Shown: positions 39,257 through 50,330, counted from the first letter of the stretch. The stretch is 64,000 bases of DNA from Lacinutrix neustonica (GCF_026625145.1 NZ_CP113088.1:3079501-3143500), one strand, 5' to 3'. Notes: generated by a model from the sequence alone, not told the origin. A program made the numbers and translations.

Positions 39257-39637
39257 ATGGAAGCATCTAACAATCTATATTTTTCCAAAGAGCACACTTG
39301 GATAAAAATTGAAAACGATACCGGAACTATTGGTATTACCACTTTTGCCCAAAGTGAACTTGGCGAGATAGTCTATGTTGACTTACCAAGCGTGGGCGAT
39401 GAGTTTGAACAGGACGAAGTTTTTGGTTCTGTCGAGGCGCTTAAAACGGTAAGTGATTTATTTATGCCACTTTCGGGCGAAGTTACGGCCATTAATGAAA
39501 ATCTACTTGAAAACCCAACACTTGTAAATGAAAAACCTTTTAGCGAAGGTTGGATGGTCAAAATGAAAGTTAGTAACCCGAACGAGCTTTCAAATCTTTT
39601 GAGCCACGAGGCTTATCAAAAATCAATAAATAAATAA
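39257..39637 (+). CDS. Glycine cleavage H-like lipoyl protein in the ars operon
   Basis: A 126-residue lipoyl-domain protein; the lipoylation lysine lies in [18 protein letters not shown] (about residue 65), exactly as in GcvH. No gcvT or gcvP is present, so it is a stand-alone H-like protein. Lipoyl dithiols bind arsenite tightly, so it may serve as arsenite carrier or sink for the adjacent Acr3 pump; that is inference from chemistry and from its one-base spacing to acr3. Confidence 0.85.
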   Translation: MEASNNLYFSKEHTWIKIENDTGTIGITTFAQSELGEIVYVDLPSVGDEFEQDEVFGSVEALKTVSDLFMPLSGEVTAINENLLENPTLVNEKPFSEGWMVKMKVSNPNELSNLLSHEAYQKSINK

Positions 39638-39638
39638 T

Positions 39639-40685
39639 ATGGCTAAGAAGAAATTAGGCTTTCTCGATAGAAACCTTACACTATGGATTTTTGTCGCAAT
39701 GGCAATAGGTGTAGGGATTGGATATTTTATCCCAACATTTCCAAATATCATAAACTCATTCAGTAGCGGAACAACCAATATTCCGATTGCAATCGGTTTA
39801 ATATTGATGATGTATCCACCTTTGGCTAAGGTCAATTATGCGCTCTTGCCTAAAGTTTTCAAAAACACAAAAATCCTTTCCATATCCCTTATTTTGAATT
39901 GGGTAATTGGTCCTGTCTTGATGTTTGTTTTGGCAATCACGTTTTTACGTGATTATCCCGAATATATGGTTGGACTTATTCTAATAGGCTTGGCACGTTG
40001 TATCGCTATGGTCTTGGTATGGAACGACCTCGCTGAAGGAAGTAGCGAGTATGGTGCTGGTCTGGTCGCTTTGAACAGTATTTTTCAAGTCTTTGCATAT
40101 AGTTTTTATGCTTGGATTTTCATAACCGTGCTTCCGCCTTATTTTGGATTTGAAGGTGCTATTGTGGATATCTCAATTGGCACTATCTCTGAAAGTGTAG
40201 CTATCTATTTAGGTATTCCTTTTGTGATGGGAATATTGAGCAGACTAATTTTAGTAAAACTAAAGGGCGAAGATTGGTATACAAATAAATTTATTCCGAA
40301 AATTTCGCCCATAACATTGATTGCACTTTTGTTTACCATAGTAATAATGTTTTCGCTAAAAGGCGAACTGATTGTGGAAATCCCGATGGACGTAGTGATT
40401 ATTGCAGTTCCTCTACTCATCTATTTTACGTTAATGTTTATCATCGGCTTTTTCTTTACCAAAGCAACAGGTGCAGAATACGACAAGACAGCAGCAGTTG
40501 CATTTACTGCCGCAGGAAATAATTTTGAATTAGCGATTGCCGTTGCCATCGCAGTCTTTGGGTTGAACTCAGGACAAGCTTTTGCTGGTGTTATTGGACC
40601 TTTAGTGGAAGTTCCAGCGTTAATACTATTGGTTCGGGTTTCCTTTTGGCTGCGGAAAAAATATTATGGTAAAATCGAGGTTTAA
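39639..40685 (+). CDS. acr3: Acr3 family arsenite efflux transporter
   Basis: An intact 348-residue inner-membrane transporter with about ten helices. Family markers include YFIPTFPN, the segment [16 protein letters not shown] with the essential cysteine of Acr3, and [15 protein letters not shown]. It exports arsenite, the end step of the arsenic resistance operon. It starts one base after the gcvH stop. Confidence 0.93.
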   Translation: MAKKKLGFLDRNLTLWIFVAMAIGVGIGYFIPTFPNIINSFSSGTTNIPIAIGLILMMYPPLAKVNYALLPKVFKNTKILSISLILNWVIGPVLMFVLAITFLRDYPEYMVGLILIGLARCIAMVLVWNDLAEGSSEYGAGLVALNSIFQVFAYSFYAWIFITVLPPYFGFEGAIVDISIGTISESVAIYLGIPFVMGILSRLILVKLKGEDWYTNKFIPKISPITLIALLFTIVIMFSLKGELIVEIPMDVVIIAVPLLIYFTLMFIIGFFFTKATGAEYDKTAAVAFTAAGNNFELAIAVAIAVFGLNSGQAFAGVIGPLVEVPALILLVRVSFWLRKKYYGKIEV

Positions 40686-40709
40686 GTTGTTAAAGGGATA
40701 GGTAAATAT

Positions 40710-41373
40710 TCATTTCCGCTTATCCCCAGCCTTTGTATCAAAAGCAATCAAATTAAATAATTCTCGCATTCGACTACGAACTCGGTTTCCATAGCGTTCT
40801 TCCAGTTCCTCGGCATTCAGGTTAGTTGTGGCGTGTGTTTTAATTTTATGTTTGGTTTGCAAATATAGCTCGTATCGAGATAAAAGCACTTCGCCCATCA
40901 CGTTAAGATCCTTACCGTAAAATCTGCCGGACGGTTCCACGCCCAAATCATCAAAACAATAAAACTTTGTGTTACCATATTCTTCAACTGTTTTAAAGCC
41001 AAGATGGTTAAAACTGAAGGTTACGTTCCGGCAGGGAATCATTTCGTAAGGTCGTTGCAATGGCACCAAATGGCGCAACAATTTCATCAAACTGGTTTTT
41101 CCGCAACCTACTGGTCCGAGAAAGCAAGATGCCTTTGTCAATGTCAATGCCATAAATCTCACAGTTATCCTTGTCCTTGATGAAATAGGAACAGAGCTTC
41201 AGCAGAATATCCTTGTCCTCATCATAAATCCTGAACTTTTCGCCAAACAAAAGTTTGCCTTTGGCATTCAGGTAAATCAATATTTTTGGAAAATCGTAGA
41301 GGACGCTTTTGCCATCAAATTTTCCAAGCGAATATTCCACGCCACCTTCGGTTATTTTAGAGGGGTTGTCCAT
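40710..41373 (-). CDS. DnaC-like P-loop ATPase of the element (one indel)
   Basis: A 220-residue ATPase with Walker A GPVGCGKTS (about residue 88), Walker B KFYCFDDLGVE and a sensor segment THATTNLNAEELEERYGNRVRSRM, as in DnaC/IstB-type loaders. The frame breaks at 41116-41121 (CCGAGA for CCAGA), cutting the Walker A loop from the N-terminal 85 residues. It probably loads a helicase at the element origin or assists replication after excision. Its start overlaps the upstream gene end by 17 bases. Confidence 0.8.
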
Positions 41374-42109
41374 AATCTTTGTTTTTAGTGGTTCGCAAGT
41401 TGTCCTTGATTTGGGACACTTGTTTTTTGTTTGATTTTTTTTCCTCGGCGAATATTTCAGTTCTGTCCATCCAATTGATGGCTACGGCTCGCCAATCTCG
41501 AATTTCTTTTCCATCGCTTGTTTGCCAGTTACGAGTTTGGTAATGCTCAAAGAATTTTTTTGCTTCATCAGCATCAAAACCTTTTTCTTCAAAAAAAATA
41601 AAAACGGCCTGCCAGCCCTTTGGTTGTTTTATATTGTTTTCTTGTTTGTTATTGTTTATAGTAGATACCAATGCTTGTCCACCTATGGGACGGTGCGAGT
41701 CCACAGCTTGTCCATTATTGGGATGGTGTTGGTACACTACTGGTTCACGTATGGGACGGTACTGTTCCGCAAGCTGTTCTAATATGGGATTGTACTGTCC
41801 CGTAACAGGTTCATCACTTGTCCCAATAATGGACATCTTGATTTTACTGCCTTTGTAGGGATTGTTAGAAGGGAAGTAGGATAGATAGTTCCAAGAATCG
41901 AGGTCTGTCACACATCTATGATAAGTGGATTTTGAACCAATCTTGGCAACGCGCATTAATTCGCGACGGTTTACATAGAACTCATCTGCAAACCGACTAC
42001 TGTTCCATTCTTGGAACAGCGCCATATATAGGCTTATGTGCGTTGGATTGAGGCGGTCATCAAAAAAGAACTTTTCAAAAGCCGCATTTAGTAGCTTTAT
42101 ATAGTTCAT
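41357..42109 (-). CDS. Replication/regulation-type protein with 11-residue tandem repeat
   Basis: A 250-residue protein with an N-terminal winged-helix-like domain (residues 1-90: TKYHRCVTDL-like recognition region in KSTYHRCVTDLDSWNYLSY), a repeat linker and a C-terminal helical domain (FIFFEEKGFDADEAKKFFEHYQ, NWMDRTE) like DnaT/DnaD-type primosome proteins. The linker holds four to five copies of an 11-residue unit, Y/H-x-P-I-x-x-x-x-V-x-Q, between about residues 96 and 145. Paired with the DnaC-like ATPase it probably opens a replication step. The exact family name is uncertain. Confidence 0.6.
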   Translation of the reverse strand: MNYIKLLNAAFEKFFFDDRLNPTHISLYMALFQEWNSSRFADEFYVNRRELMRVAKIGSKSTYHRCVTDLDSWNYLSYFPSNNPYKGSKIKMSIIGTSDEPVTGQYNPILEQLAEQYRPIREPVVYQHHPNNGQAVDSHRPIGGQALVSTINNNKQENNIKQPKGWQAVFIFFEEKGFDADEAKKFFEHYQTRNWQTSDGKEIRDWRAVAINWMDRTEIFAEEKKSNKKQVSQIKDNLRTTKNKDYGQPL

Positions 42110-42112
42110 CTT

Positions 42113-42397
42113 TTAAGAATTTTGCTTGTGCTGCACTCGATTTGAGTTCATTACACCTTGAATTTCCTCTGCATCATAGTAGATAATGCCCCCAACTTTT
42201 GTGTATGGCAACGTTCCATTGATGCGAAGATTCTGTAATGTACCTGGACTGACTTGAAGCAAGTCCATTACCTCGGAAGATTTTAAATATTTCTTGAGTT
42301 TTCCAGTTGCTTGTTTAGATAGAAGATTCTTGATGTCATCGAGCAATTCCATTTTAAATTCTCGAAGGTCGTCGGTGGTAATAATATTTGCTGGCAT
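42113..42397 (-). CDS. Helix-turn-helix protein, excisionase/MerR-like
   Basis: A 94-residue protein with a central winged-helix HTH_17 domain: YLKSSEVMDLLQVSPGTLQNLRINGTLPYTKVGG and IIYYDAEEIQGVM. Such proteins on Bacteroidetes ICEs act as excisionase or as activator of the replication genes that follow. It is first in a three-gene unit (this gene, the repeat protein and the ATPase). CCCAAGT sites upstream may be its targets. Confidence 0.8.
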   Translation of the reverse strand: MPANIITTDDLREFKMELLDDIKNLLSKQATGKLKKYLKSSEVMDLLQVSPGTLQNLRINGTLPYTKVGGIIYYDAEEIQGVMNSNRVQHKQNS

Positions 42398-42510
42398 AAT
42401 AGAACGGTTTTAAAGAAAGGGACTATCGTATCGATTTCAACTAATTTGATAGTCCCTGACCTGATTTGACTTTCGTTCTACAAATTTGGGATGGTTTATT
42501 GGATTTTAAT

Positions 42511-42661
42511 CCCAAGTTGTACCCAAGTAGGGTGTTTTTATTTACTCATTTTCAATGGTTTAAATTGGTTTGATTTAGAGGTGTCACTTAAAATCATCTA
42601 TGCCAAATGATAATAGATAAAATTAATTTTATTTTTTCCCAAGTAAGACCCAACTTGGGAA
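42511..42661. promoter_or_regulatory. Iterated CCCAAGT sites upstream of the HTH gene
   Basis: CCCAAGT occurs in direct orientation at 42511 and 42522, and as a perfect 9-base inverted repeat TTCCCAAGT-N8-ACTTGGGAA at 42636-42661. The region lies between RteC and the HTH gene, both minus strand, so the sites are positioned to control the HTH operon or excision. Confidence 0.6.
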
Positions 42662-42690
42662 GAAATTTAACATTTTTAAAAATGAAAATA

Positions 42691-43542
42691 TCAACCGTCC
42701 GTTTCTTCCATTCGCCTTAAAAGTGTTGCTTTTAGTCTATCAATAAACTTGGTTTGGTCGATTTTCCGTTCTCTTATTTCGAGAAAAGTTCTATAAACGT
42801 TACCAAGATTAAGTTCAAAAATATCTTCACAAGCTGATGCCATTTCTTTAATACCAGCTGTACCACTTTTTATTGCGCCGGATGCCTGTAATGCATAAAT
42901 TAACTCAATTAGGTCTGTTTTTGAAGCAGTCCAACCAAGTCGCTCACCGTTTGATAGAGTATTCAGCTTATTCGGTATGCCGTATGACAAATCCCTTAAA
43001 TTACTTAACTCTTCAACGTAATGGCTTATTAATAGGTCATAGGCCATAATTTTGGCAATTGCATTATCGTGGCTTGTGGAAAATTCAGCATCTGTATAAA
43101 AATGAGAAGTGTTTGATACCAAGCTAATTTTATCATTTCCTCGCAGAAAATAGAATTCATCCGGAAGTTCAGAATCCTCTCTATAATATTTAATGAAATC
43201 TATATTCCGTCGATTACTTTCTTGTAGCCTATTTATTTCTGAATCAATAAATTCCTGTTGAGATTTTATTGTTCCCGCAGGTCTATTTATCAAGAAATTG
43301 TAGAGTTTGGCATAAAATTTCAGTCTGCTATAGATGTAGGGTTTATGCTTTTTAAAGAAAATTATTTCATTCTTTTTATCTACGAATTCATTTTCCCTTA
43401 CACAGATGCGTAATTTCTGCAAGTATTGTCTTGAAATAGAAATACCTTGTTCAACATTGTTGAAATCGTTTAGATTAGATTCCTCAACTACTTTTATTTC
43501 CTCTTTGTAATTGTCTAGTATTATATGAATTAACTTATGCAA
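42691..43542 (-). CDS. rteC: RteC domain regulator
   Basis: A 283-residue cytosolic protein matching RteC, the tetracycline-cascade regulator of Bacteroides CTnDOT-type elements, which switches on excision genes. Characteristic parts are the C-terminal LGWTASKTDLIELIYALQASGAI, and FELNLGNVYRTFLEIRERK near the end. It stands upstream of the HTH gene, as in related elements, and probably activates it. The start at 43542 is the first ATG. Confidence 0.85.
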   Translation of the reverse strand: MHKLIHIILDNYKEEIKVVEESNLNDFNNVEQGISISRQYLQKLRICVRENEFVDKKNEIIFFKKHKPYIYSRLKFYAKLYNFLINRPAGTIKSQQEFIDSEINRLQESNRRNIDFIKYYREDSELPDEFYFLRGNDKISLVSNTSHFYTDAEFSTSHDNAIAKIMAYDLLISHYVEELSNLRDLSYGIPNKLNTLSNGERLGWTASKTDLIELIYALQASGAIKSGTAGIKEMASACEDIFELNLGNVYRTFLEIRERKIDQTKFIDRLKATLLRRMEETDG

Positions 43543-43606
43543 AATATTTTTGGGGCTTTAGATTTGGGTTAATTATCAATAAGTAATGTTTGTATGTTAT
43601 ATCTTT

Positions 43607-44822
43607 TTATGGGGGATTTTTAAAAAAGAACAGACAACCAATAGCGAGCAAAACAATGCTACCAGCAATTATGAAAGGATAGTAAAAACCGCCTGCAATC
43701 AGCCAAGTTCCTAAAACGGGGCCTAGAATCTGACCAATACTATTGGTCGAACTCTGAATAGAAATATTCCTGCCAGTATTTTTCCTTGATATTAATGAAA
43801 CCGCAGAGAGCAAATTTGGTGTTACCATAGCGCCTCCAGCAGCAAAAACAACGATTAATCCATAGACTAAAAATTCATTGTTAAAAAATGGAAAGGCAAT
43901 CAAGGATAAACCAGATATTAGTAACCCTAAAGCAATTTGTTTCTTTGTTGATAAAAACTTCTCTCCATAAGTAGCGAACACAGGTTGTAAAACAGCCATT
44001 ATTGAACCACATAGCATAAAACCAATACCAACTTGATTACTATTAAATCCTAATTCATCTTTTCCGTAGATTGAAAAGACAGTTTCAAATAGCGTCACCA
44101 CAAATTGGATAACAAACGATAGCACTAGTAATACGATAAAATATTTAGTAAATGTGAACCGCAAACTCACTTTTCGTGTTGTGAACTTATGTACGCGAGC
44201 GGTGTTTTTTAACCATTTCATCACAACCAAAAGGACAATCAATCCTAGTAGTGCAACGAAAAAAAAGGGCACTGAAAATCGGTCTAAATGTAGCAGGCCT
44301 ATTGTATATTTTATATGAATATCAGTTTGGGACAGAAAGCCGCCAATGACAGGGCCGAAAATAACACCGGAGCTAATGGCAACACCGAGACCAGGCCATT
44401 ATTTTTGTTCTACGTTTTTCAGATGTAATATCACTTAAATATGCATTGCTAACTGGAATAACTGATGACGTAAAAATTCCACCAAAAATTCGAGCAATAT
44501 ATAGCATTGTCAAGGATGTGGCTAGGCCAGTAAGTAATTGCATAATTACAAAACCGATTAGTCCACAAATGATAATAGGTTTCCTGCCGTATCTGTCCGA
44601 TAGTTTTCCCCAAACCACTACGAATAGTAACTGAAAAAATGGATAAATGCTTGTGAGCAATCCAATATGGAAATTGATAAGGTCGGTGTCAAGATTGTCT
44701 TTTAAAGCTAATCTTTCGGTATAGTAAGGAAGGGTTGGCAATAATATACCATAGCCCAACATCACTACAAACAAACTCAATAGAATTAAAAATATCCTGT
44801 TGAGTTTTTCTTTTCTATCCAT
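43607..44822 (-). CDS. MFS transporter, multidrug-type (one indel)
   Basis: A 404-residue exporter with twelve membrane helices and the MFS motif GKLSDRYGRKP in the loop between helices 2 and 3. The frame breaks at 44385-44390 (CCGAGA for CCAGA), after KIMAWS; repaired, it continues VAISSGVIFGPVIGG, the motif-C region of drug/proton antiporters. The start ATG directly follows the copper ATPase stop, so the two are cotranscribed. Substrate unknown. Confidence 0.85.
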
Positions 44823-46940
44823 TTATTTTTTACCGATTTTTCGCTTCAATAATTGCGCATTAATAGCCACTATAATTGTACTCAAACTCATAAATACCGC
44901 TCCTACAGCTGGTCCTAAAACAAAGCCAGTAAGAGTATAGAACACCTGCAGCTAATGGAATGGCCACCACATTATACCCAGTTGCCCATATTAGGTTCTG
45001 AATCATTTTATTGTACGTAGCCTTTCCGAACAAAATTAGGTTTGCAATATCTTGTGGATTGCTATTTACCAATATAATATCGGCTGTTTCGGCGGCTACA
45101 TCAGTACCGGAACCAACAGCGATTCCTACATCAGCTTTGGCAAGTGCGGGCGCATCGTTTACGCCATCTCCAGTCATAGCCACAAACTCTCCTTTGTTTT
45201 GCAACTCTTCTACAATTTCTACTTTTTGGTGCGGTAGCACTTCGGCATAATAGCCATCCAACCCTAATTTTTCACTCACAGCTTTGGCTGTTTTTTCGTT
45301 ATCCCCAGTTGCCATCAAAACTTTGATATTATTCTTTTTAAATATTTTTATAGCTTCCGCAGATTCAGGTCTTATTTCATCAGCAAGCGCAATGTATCCT
45401 GCTAGTTGTCCTTCAATTAATACAAATACAACAGTTTCAGCAGCGTCACTATAAGCATCTTCAGGAATAGTTATTTTTTCGTCCCTTAAATAACCAGGAC
45501 TAACCACTTTTACTTGCTTTCCTTCTACATTTGCCTCTACACCTTTACCAGTGATCGCATTAAAGTTTTCAGGCTTTGGGATTGTAATATTGTCTTCTTT
45601 AACTTTTTTAATAATCCCAACAGCAATTGGATGTTCTGAACTTTGTTCCAACGCACTTGACAGTCTTAAGATTTCATCGTTTGAATAGGACGCATTTACA
45701 GATTTGATTCGAGTAACGCCAAAGTCCCCTTTGGTCAAAGTCCCTGTTTTGTCAAATAGTAAGGCGGATATCTTACGTGATTCTTCAAAGGCAGTTCTAT
45801 TACGGATTAATAATCCATTTTGTGCAGATACAGCAGTAGAAATGGCAACTACAAGAGGAATTGCAAGACCCAATGCGTGTGGACAAGCGATGACCATAAC
45901 GGTAACCATTCTTTCTAATGCATACACAAACGGAAAGCCTAAAATCAGCCAAACTGCCAACGTACCAAAACCAATAGCCAAAGCTATATAAGTCAACCAT
46001 TTTGCTGCCCTATCGGAAAGGTTTTGCATTTTAGATTTGGTCTTTTGTGCTTCCTCAACCATCGTAATAACCTTATTGAGATAGCTGTCTTTTCCTGTAT
46101 GTTCCACCTTTACCTTTAAAGTGCTATTGCCATTTACTGAACCACCTATTACCTTATCCTTTTCTTCTTTTTTTACAGGCTTGGACTCCCCTGTAAGCAT
46201 TGATTCGTTTAAATAACTTGAACCTTCTACTATGATACCATCAGCTGGAACTTTCTCTCCTGGCTTTACCAAAATCACGTCATTTTTTAACAAATCTTCA
46301 AGTGGTATATCTTCAATAGTGTCGCCTTTTACCCTGTGAGCTTCGGCAGGCATCATACTAACTAAAAGTTGTAATGCTTTTGAAGCGCCTAATACACTTT
46401 TCATTTCTATCCAATGACCAACAAGCATAATAGCAATTAGTGTTGACAGCTCCAGAAAAAGTCAACTCCTCGTAAACCAAAGACAGTTGCAGAACTGTAG
46501 AAATAGGCGACACTTATTGCCATAGATATAAGTGTCATCATACCAGGTGCACCATTCTTTATTTCGGAAACAAATCCTTTAAGAAAAGGCCAACCACCAT
46601 AAAAATATACAACAGTGGAAAGTGCAAAAAGGATGTATGGATTTCCTGGAAGTAAAAATTCATAACCAAAAAATTCTTGAATCATTGGTGAGAAGAACAA
46701 TATGGGGATGGTAAGCACGAGTGTTACCCAAAACCGTTTTCTAAAGTCTGCAATCATCATTTTATGATGGTCGTGACCCATTTGTCCGTGACCCGGATTA
46801 TGACCCGAATGGTCTCCACCTCCATTTCTCATCTTGGAATGATCCATTTTGGAATGATCTTCTTTTTCGTGGTTCATTTTAGAATGATCCATTTTCGAAT
46901 GGTCCATTTCGTTGTTTTTGTGCTGCTCGTGATTTTCCAT
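44823..46940 (-). CDS. copB: Copper-translocating P-type ATPase, CopB type (two indels)
   Basis: A P1B ATPase of 705 residues after repair. The N-terminus is rich in repeated DHSKM (His/Met metal-binding). Key motifs: LTGES, CPH in the metal helix (not CPC, so CopB/P1B-3 type), DKTGTLTKGD phosphorylation site and TGDGVNDAPALAKADVG. It exports copper or silver. A base is missing at 46451-46456 (TTCTGGG written TTCTGG on the coding strand) and one is extra near 44935. Both lie beside a CCAG. Confidence 0.9.
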
Positions 46941-46958
46941 TATAGTATTGTTTAAGTG

Positions 46959-47253
46959 TTATCGTAATTTTTTTCTCATTGCTTCCGATATGTTTTCGGC
47001 ATAGACGCCATAAGCATCTACTAAAAGACCTTTAAGTCCTTTTTTGGAAGATATTGCATATAAAATGCTGTTATCATCGGTACTGCTCATTCCTTCAAAG
47101 CGATATATTTTATCCACTTTAAAATCTTCTGGTCGAATCTCAATTTTCAGGGAAGCACATTCCGAGACATTCAGGTTTTAAGTTGAAATCATAAGGGTAT
47201 TCGTTTGTCTGCAAATCGTTAATAGCTTCTGAAAGGGTGTCATAATTTTTCAT
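46959..47253 (-). CDS. Small protein of the type annotated as PRPP-synthetase-related (one indel)
   Basis: Recovered only after repair of 47162-47167 (CCGAGA for CCAGA). It then reads 97 residues, MKNYDTLSEAINDLQ... YDFNLKPECLECASLKIEI... KVDKIYRFEGMSSTDDNSILYAIS... KGLKGLLVDAYGVYAE. I recognise the sequence type as a short Bacteroidetes protein often labelled phosphoribosylpyrophosphate synthetase, but it has no PRPP-synthetase motif and its function is unknown. It sits between the copper ATPase and an exported protein. Confidence 0.7.
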
Positions 47254-47259
47254 TTATTT

Positions 47260-47904
47260 TTATTTATAAGTCATTGTAAAATAACTGTTGTCTTCTTCGG
47301 TAAATTTTTGAAAGGTCAATAGACCTTGTGCATTTAATTTCTCGTTAACAGTATAATTGAGTTGCTTAATGCGAATTCCCAAGGCATAGGCCTTAATGTT
47401 AATTTTTGAATTAATATTATTTTCGCTATTATTAAATTTTCGGTCGTAAATTTTTATGGTACTTTTTGAGCCAAAAAAATTCAACAAGCCCGAATCAAAA
47501 CTCATTTCCAGTTCTATATTTTCAAGATTTTTCAAGTCGTAGAGTTCTTTAAATTTTTTAGAAGTTGTATTAATTTCGGTTTCTTTTGATTTTGGGTTTG
47601 AAAATGGAAATGCCATTACCATTATACTGGCTTCATCAGGCTTACAGCGATAGGTTGTGGTGTATTTATCGGTCGCTATTTTGTCTTTATCAAACAATTC
47701 CGTAACCACCTTAATTTCATAGTATCCATTTTTCTCTATTGTTTTACCAGCTTCAAAAGTTTGTTTATTGAGAAAAGCACCTTTTTCATCAAAATTCTCA
47801 CGAATGACCAATCTGCCTGAAATCTGCCCAATAAGCATTTCAGTTTGTCCAGTCATTGTGATGCTGAATAAAATAATCAGTACTATGAAGATTCGACTTC
47901 TCAT
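47260..47904 (-). CDS. Exported protein of unknown function (214 aa)
   Basis: A signal peptide (residues 1-20, ITMTGQ) precedes a beta-rich mature protein (GRLVIRENFDEKGAFLNKQTFE, YYEIKVVTELFDKD). No family is recognised. Its start overlaps the prs stop by four bases (ATGA), so it belongs to the prs operon and is probably periplasmic. Confidence 0.65.
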   Translation of the reverse strand: MRSRIFIVLIILFSITMTGQTEMLIGQISGRLVIRENFDEKGAFLNKQTFEAGKTIEKNGYYEIKVVTELFDKDKIATDKYTTTYRCKPDEASIMVMAFPFSNPKSKETEINTTSKKFKELYDLKNLENIELEMSFDSGLLNFFGSKSTIKIYDRKFNNSENNINSKINIKAYALGIRIKQLNYTVNEKLNAQGLLTFQKFTEEDNSYFTMTYK

Positions 47905-48794
47905 ATATGGTGCATTAATTTCTTTACCTCTTTTGCCAGTATATCGCTTAAATCTATGCCATTGGACGGATGCGGAATGGTATTGCAGGTCACTATCTTT
48001 TCTACTCCGGAATCCAACAAATCTTGATAGGCATTACCTGAAAAAACGGCGTGAATACCAACACATATAGGTGGTCTCATCCCTGCTTTTTTCAAATGCA
48101 CCACGGTTTCAATCATCGTTCGCGCCGTAGAAATAATATCATCTACCAAAATAGGTGTGGCATCTTTGTATTTGTCCACATCAGGAACAGAGACTTCTAC
48201 ATCACGGTCACCGTGACGCACCTTTTGTAATACTATAAATGGTGCTCCTGCATTTTTAGCAACTTCAGAAACCCATTGTTCACTTTCAGAATCGGGACCG
48301 ATAAGTACTGGGTTTTCGATGTTTTCCTTTATCCAATCTGAAATAGCATCGGCAGCGTGAATTACTTTATTTGGAATTTGATACACTTCTCCTAATGAAC
48401 TAATTCTGTGCAAGTGAGGGTCAACCGTGGTAATGCTATCGGCAAAACCTGAAATCAATTTTCCGAAGAAACCGAAGTTACCCCTTCGCCTTCATTAAAT
48501 ACTTTGTCCTGCCTCATATATGCCAAATAGGGCGCTACCAAACAGGTGCACATTGCCCCTAATGATTTGGCTGTATGACTTAAAAAATAAAGGGGCAATA
48601 GTTTTTCGTCTCGGTTCGTGCAAGGTGCATACCAGTACAACACATTTGTCTTTAACATCAGATAAGATACGTGTATAGGATTCTCCATCAGGGAAGTTGC
48701 GCAAAGTGGCTTTGCCAACTTCGGCATCCATTTTTGTAGCCATTAGTTCTGTGAGTTTTTCGTTTCCGGGAAGACTGAATAATATTGTTTTCAT
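47901..48794 (-). CDS. prs: Ribose-phosphate pyrophosphokinase (PRPP synthetase) (two indels)
   Basis: A 297-residue PRPP synthetase: FPDGESYTRI, APYLAYMRQDKVF (ATP-site region), DPHLHRI metal motif, KVRHGDRDVEV and PRPP loop VDDIISTARTM. Two errors flank the middle: 48609-48614 (TCTCGG, coding CCGAGA for CCAGA) and 48472-48476 (CCGAA, coding TTCGG for TTCTGG). With both fixed the length is exactly in frame. Somewhat shorter than bacterial Prs, nearer archaeal forms. Beside the phosphorylase it could interconvert ribose phosphates and PRPP. Confidence 0.9.
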
Positions 48795-48800
48795 AGTTTT

Positions 48801-50302
48801 TTAAATTATAGTTATGATGTCATTATGGTTGTTTTTATACTCTAAAGCATAATTAAGTTCGCCTTTGGATTCGGCATATATAGTGTATAGCAATTGGTTC
48901 TCTTCAATTGGTTCTCCCAAATGGACATTCAAAAGAATCCCAGCCGATTTAGACTGCGGTGCGCCGGAAAGCTTGGCGAGTTTTGCAATCTTCCTATTAT
49001 CTATTCGCTTTAGATTCCCGGAGGTTTCTGCTCTAATTTCGGTTTTATAGGGTGCTAAAACAGGTTTTGAAAAGCGACCTTGCGCATTACAAATAGCAAG
49101 GAATTTTTTATAAGCCTGACCAGATGTGAGAATTTGATGTGCGGTTACTAACCCTTTCCCTTTTTCTACTTTGCCGGAAAGCTCTATTAGTTCAGCGGCT
49201 AAAAGCAATGCTCTTTCTGTTAGGTCTTTTGGTGCATCTGCTTCATTTTTCAAAACTTTTAAAATATCAATGGCTTCTAAAGTGGGGCCGATACCCCTTC
49301 CGACAGGTTGTGAGCCATCTGTGATTACAACTTTTACATTCAAGTCAACAGATGTCCCAACGGTTTCCATATGATTTTTTAGTTTTTGAGCCATTTCGGT
49401 ACTGCGAACCTTGGCGGTTTCACCCACGGGAATATCAATGACCACGTGAGTGGAACCAGCTGCTGCTTTTTTAGAGAGTACCGAAGCAATGAGCTGCCCT
49501 TCACTATCAATATCCAAGGCTTTTTCAATTTTGATGAGCACATCATCCGCAGGACTTAATTGGGCTGTTCCGCCCCAAACAAAACAACCGCCTTCTTTTT
49601 CTACCACGGTCTTTATTTCTTCTAAAGAAAGCGCCACATTAGTCAGTACTTCCATAGTATCCGCTGTGCCTGCTGGCGAAGTGATGGCGCGTGAGGATGT
49701 TTTAGGCATTGTAAGTCCATACGCAGCGACAATAGCAACCACTAATGGGGTGGTTCTATTTCCAGGCAATCCGCCAATGCAATGTTTATCGACCACAATT
49801 TCTTTGTCCCAATTCATTTGCTTACCGAAGCAATCATTGCTTTGGTAAGGTCAGATATTTCGTCAATATCCAGTCGGTCACCTGCACAGGCCGTAATAAA
49901 TGCCGAAAGGTGGATGTTGGAATAATCGCCTTCAACTATATCGGTTATGATTTCATTAAATGCTGAATAATCCAGTTTTTGATTATAAATTTTCGCTCTG
50001 ACGTGGCTTAAAGATTCAATTGGTTCTAAATGGGAAACATATAATGTATCATTTGGGGAAACATTCAGTTTTTTCGCAGCAGCATCTGATAGTCCGATTT
50101 CATTGGGCAACAGAATATCAGAATTCAGGACATTAAGACTTGCTACGATTGATTTATTTGCATTGGATATTCTTATTCGGGTAAGTGCCTCAAACCCTTC
50201 TGAAATACAGACGTGGCAATCTTCGCGCATATACACTACATTTTCGTTTTGGGTATAGATTCCGAGATGTTTATATTTTAATATGTTTGAGTGTGTGTCC
50301 AT
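48801..50302 (-). CDS. Thymidine phosphorylase family / AMP phosphorylase-like enzyme (one indel)
   Basis: A 500-residue enzyme with an extra N-terminal domain (residues 1-80) as in archaeal AMP phosphorylase, followed by the pyrimidine phosphorylase fold: VVDKHCIGGLPGNRTTPLVVAI (phosphate loop), KTSSRAITSPAGTADTMEVL and a C-terminal domain. It should split nucleosides or NMPs with phosphate to base and ribose (bis)phosphate. The frame breaks at 49825-49829 (CCGAA, coding TTCGG for TTCTGG). Seven bases separate it from prs, supporting a joint salvage pathway. Confidence 0.87.
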
Positions 50303-50330
50303 ATTTTATTGATTGTTGTGATTTTTCGAT

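Noticed and set aside
39257..39637. Part of a glycine cleavage operon
   Set aside because: No gcvT or gcvP gene is near; both neighbours belong to the arsenic cluster.
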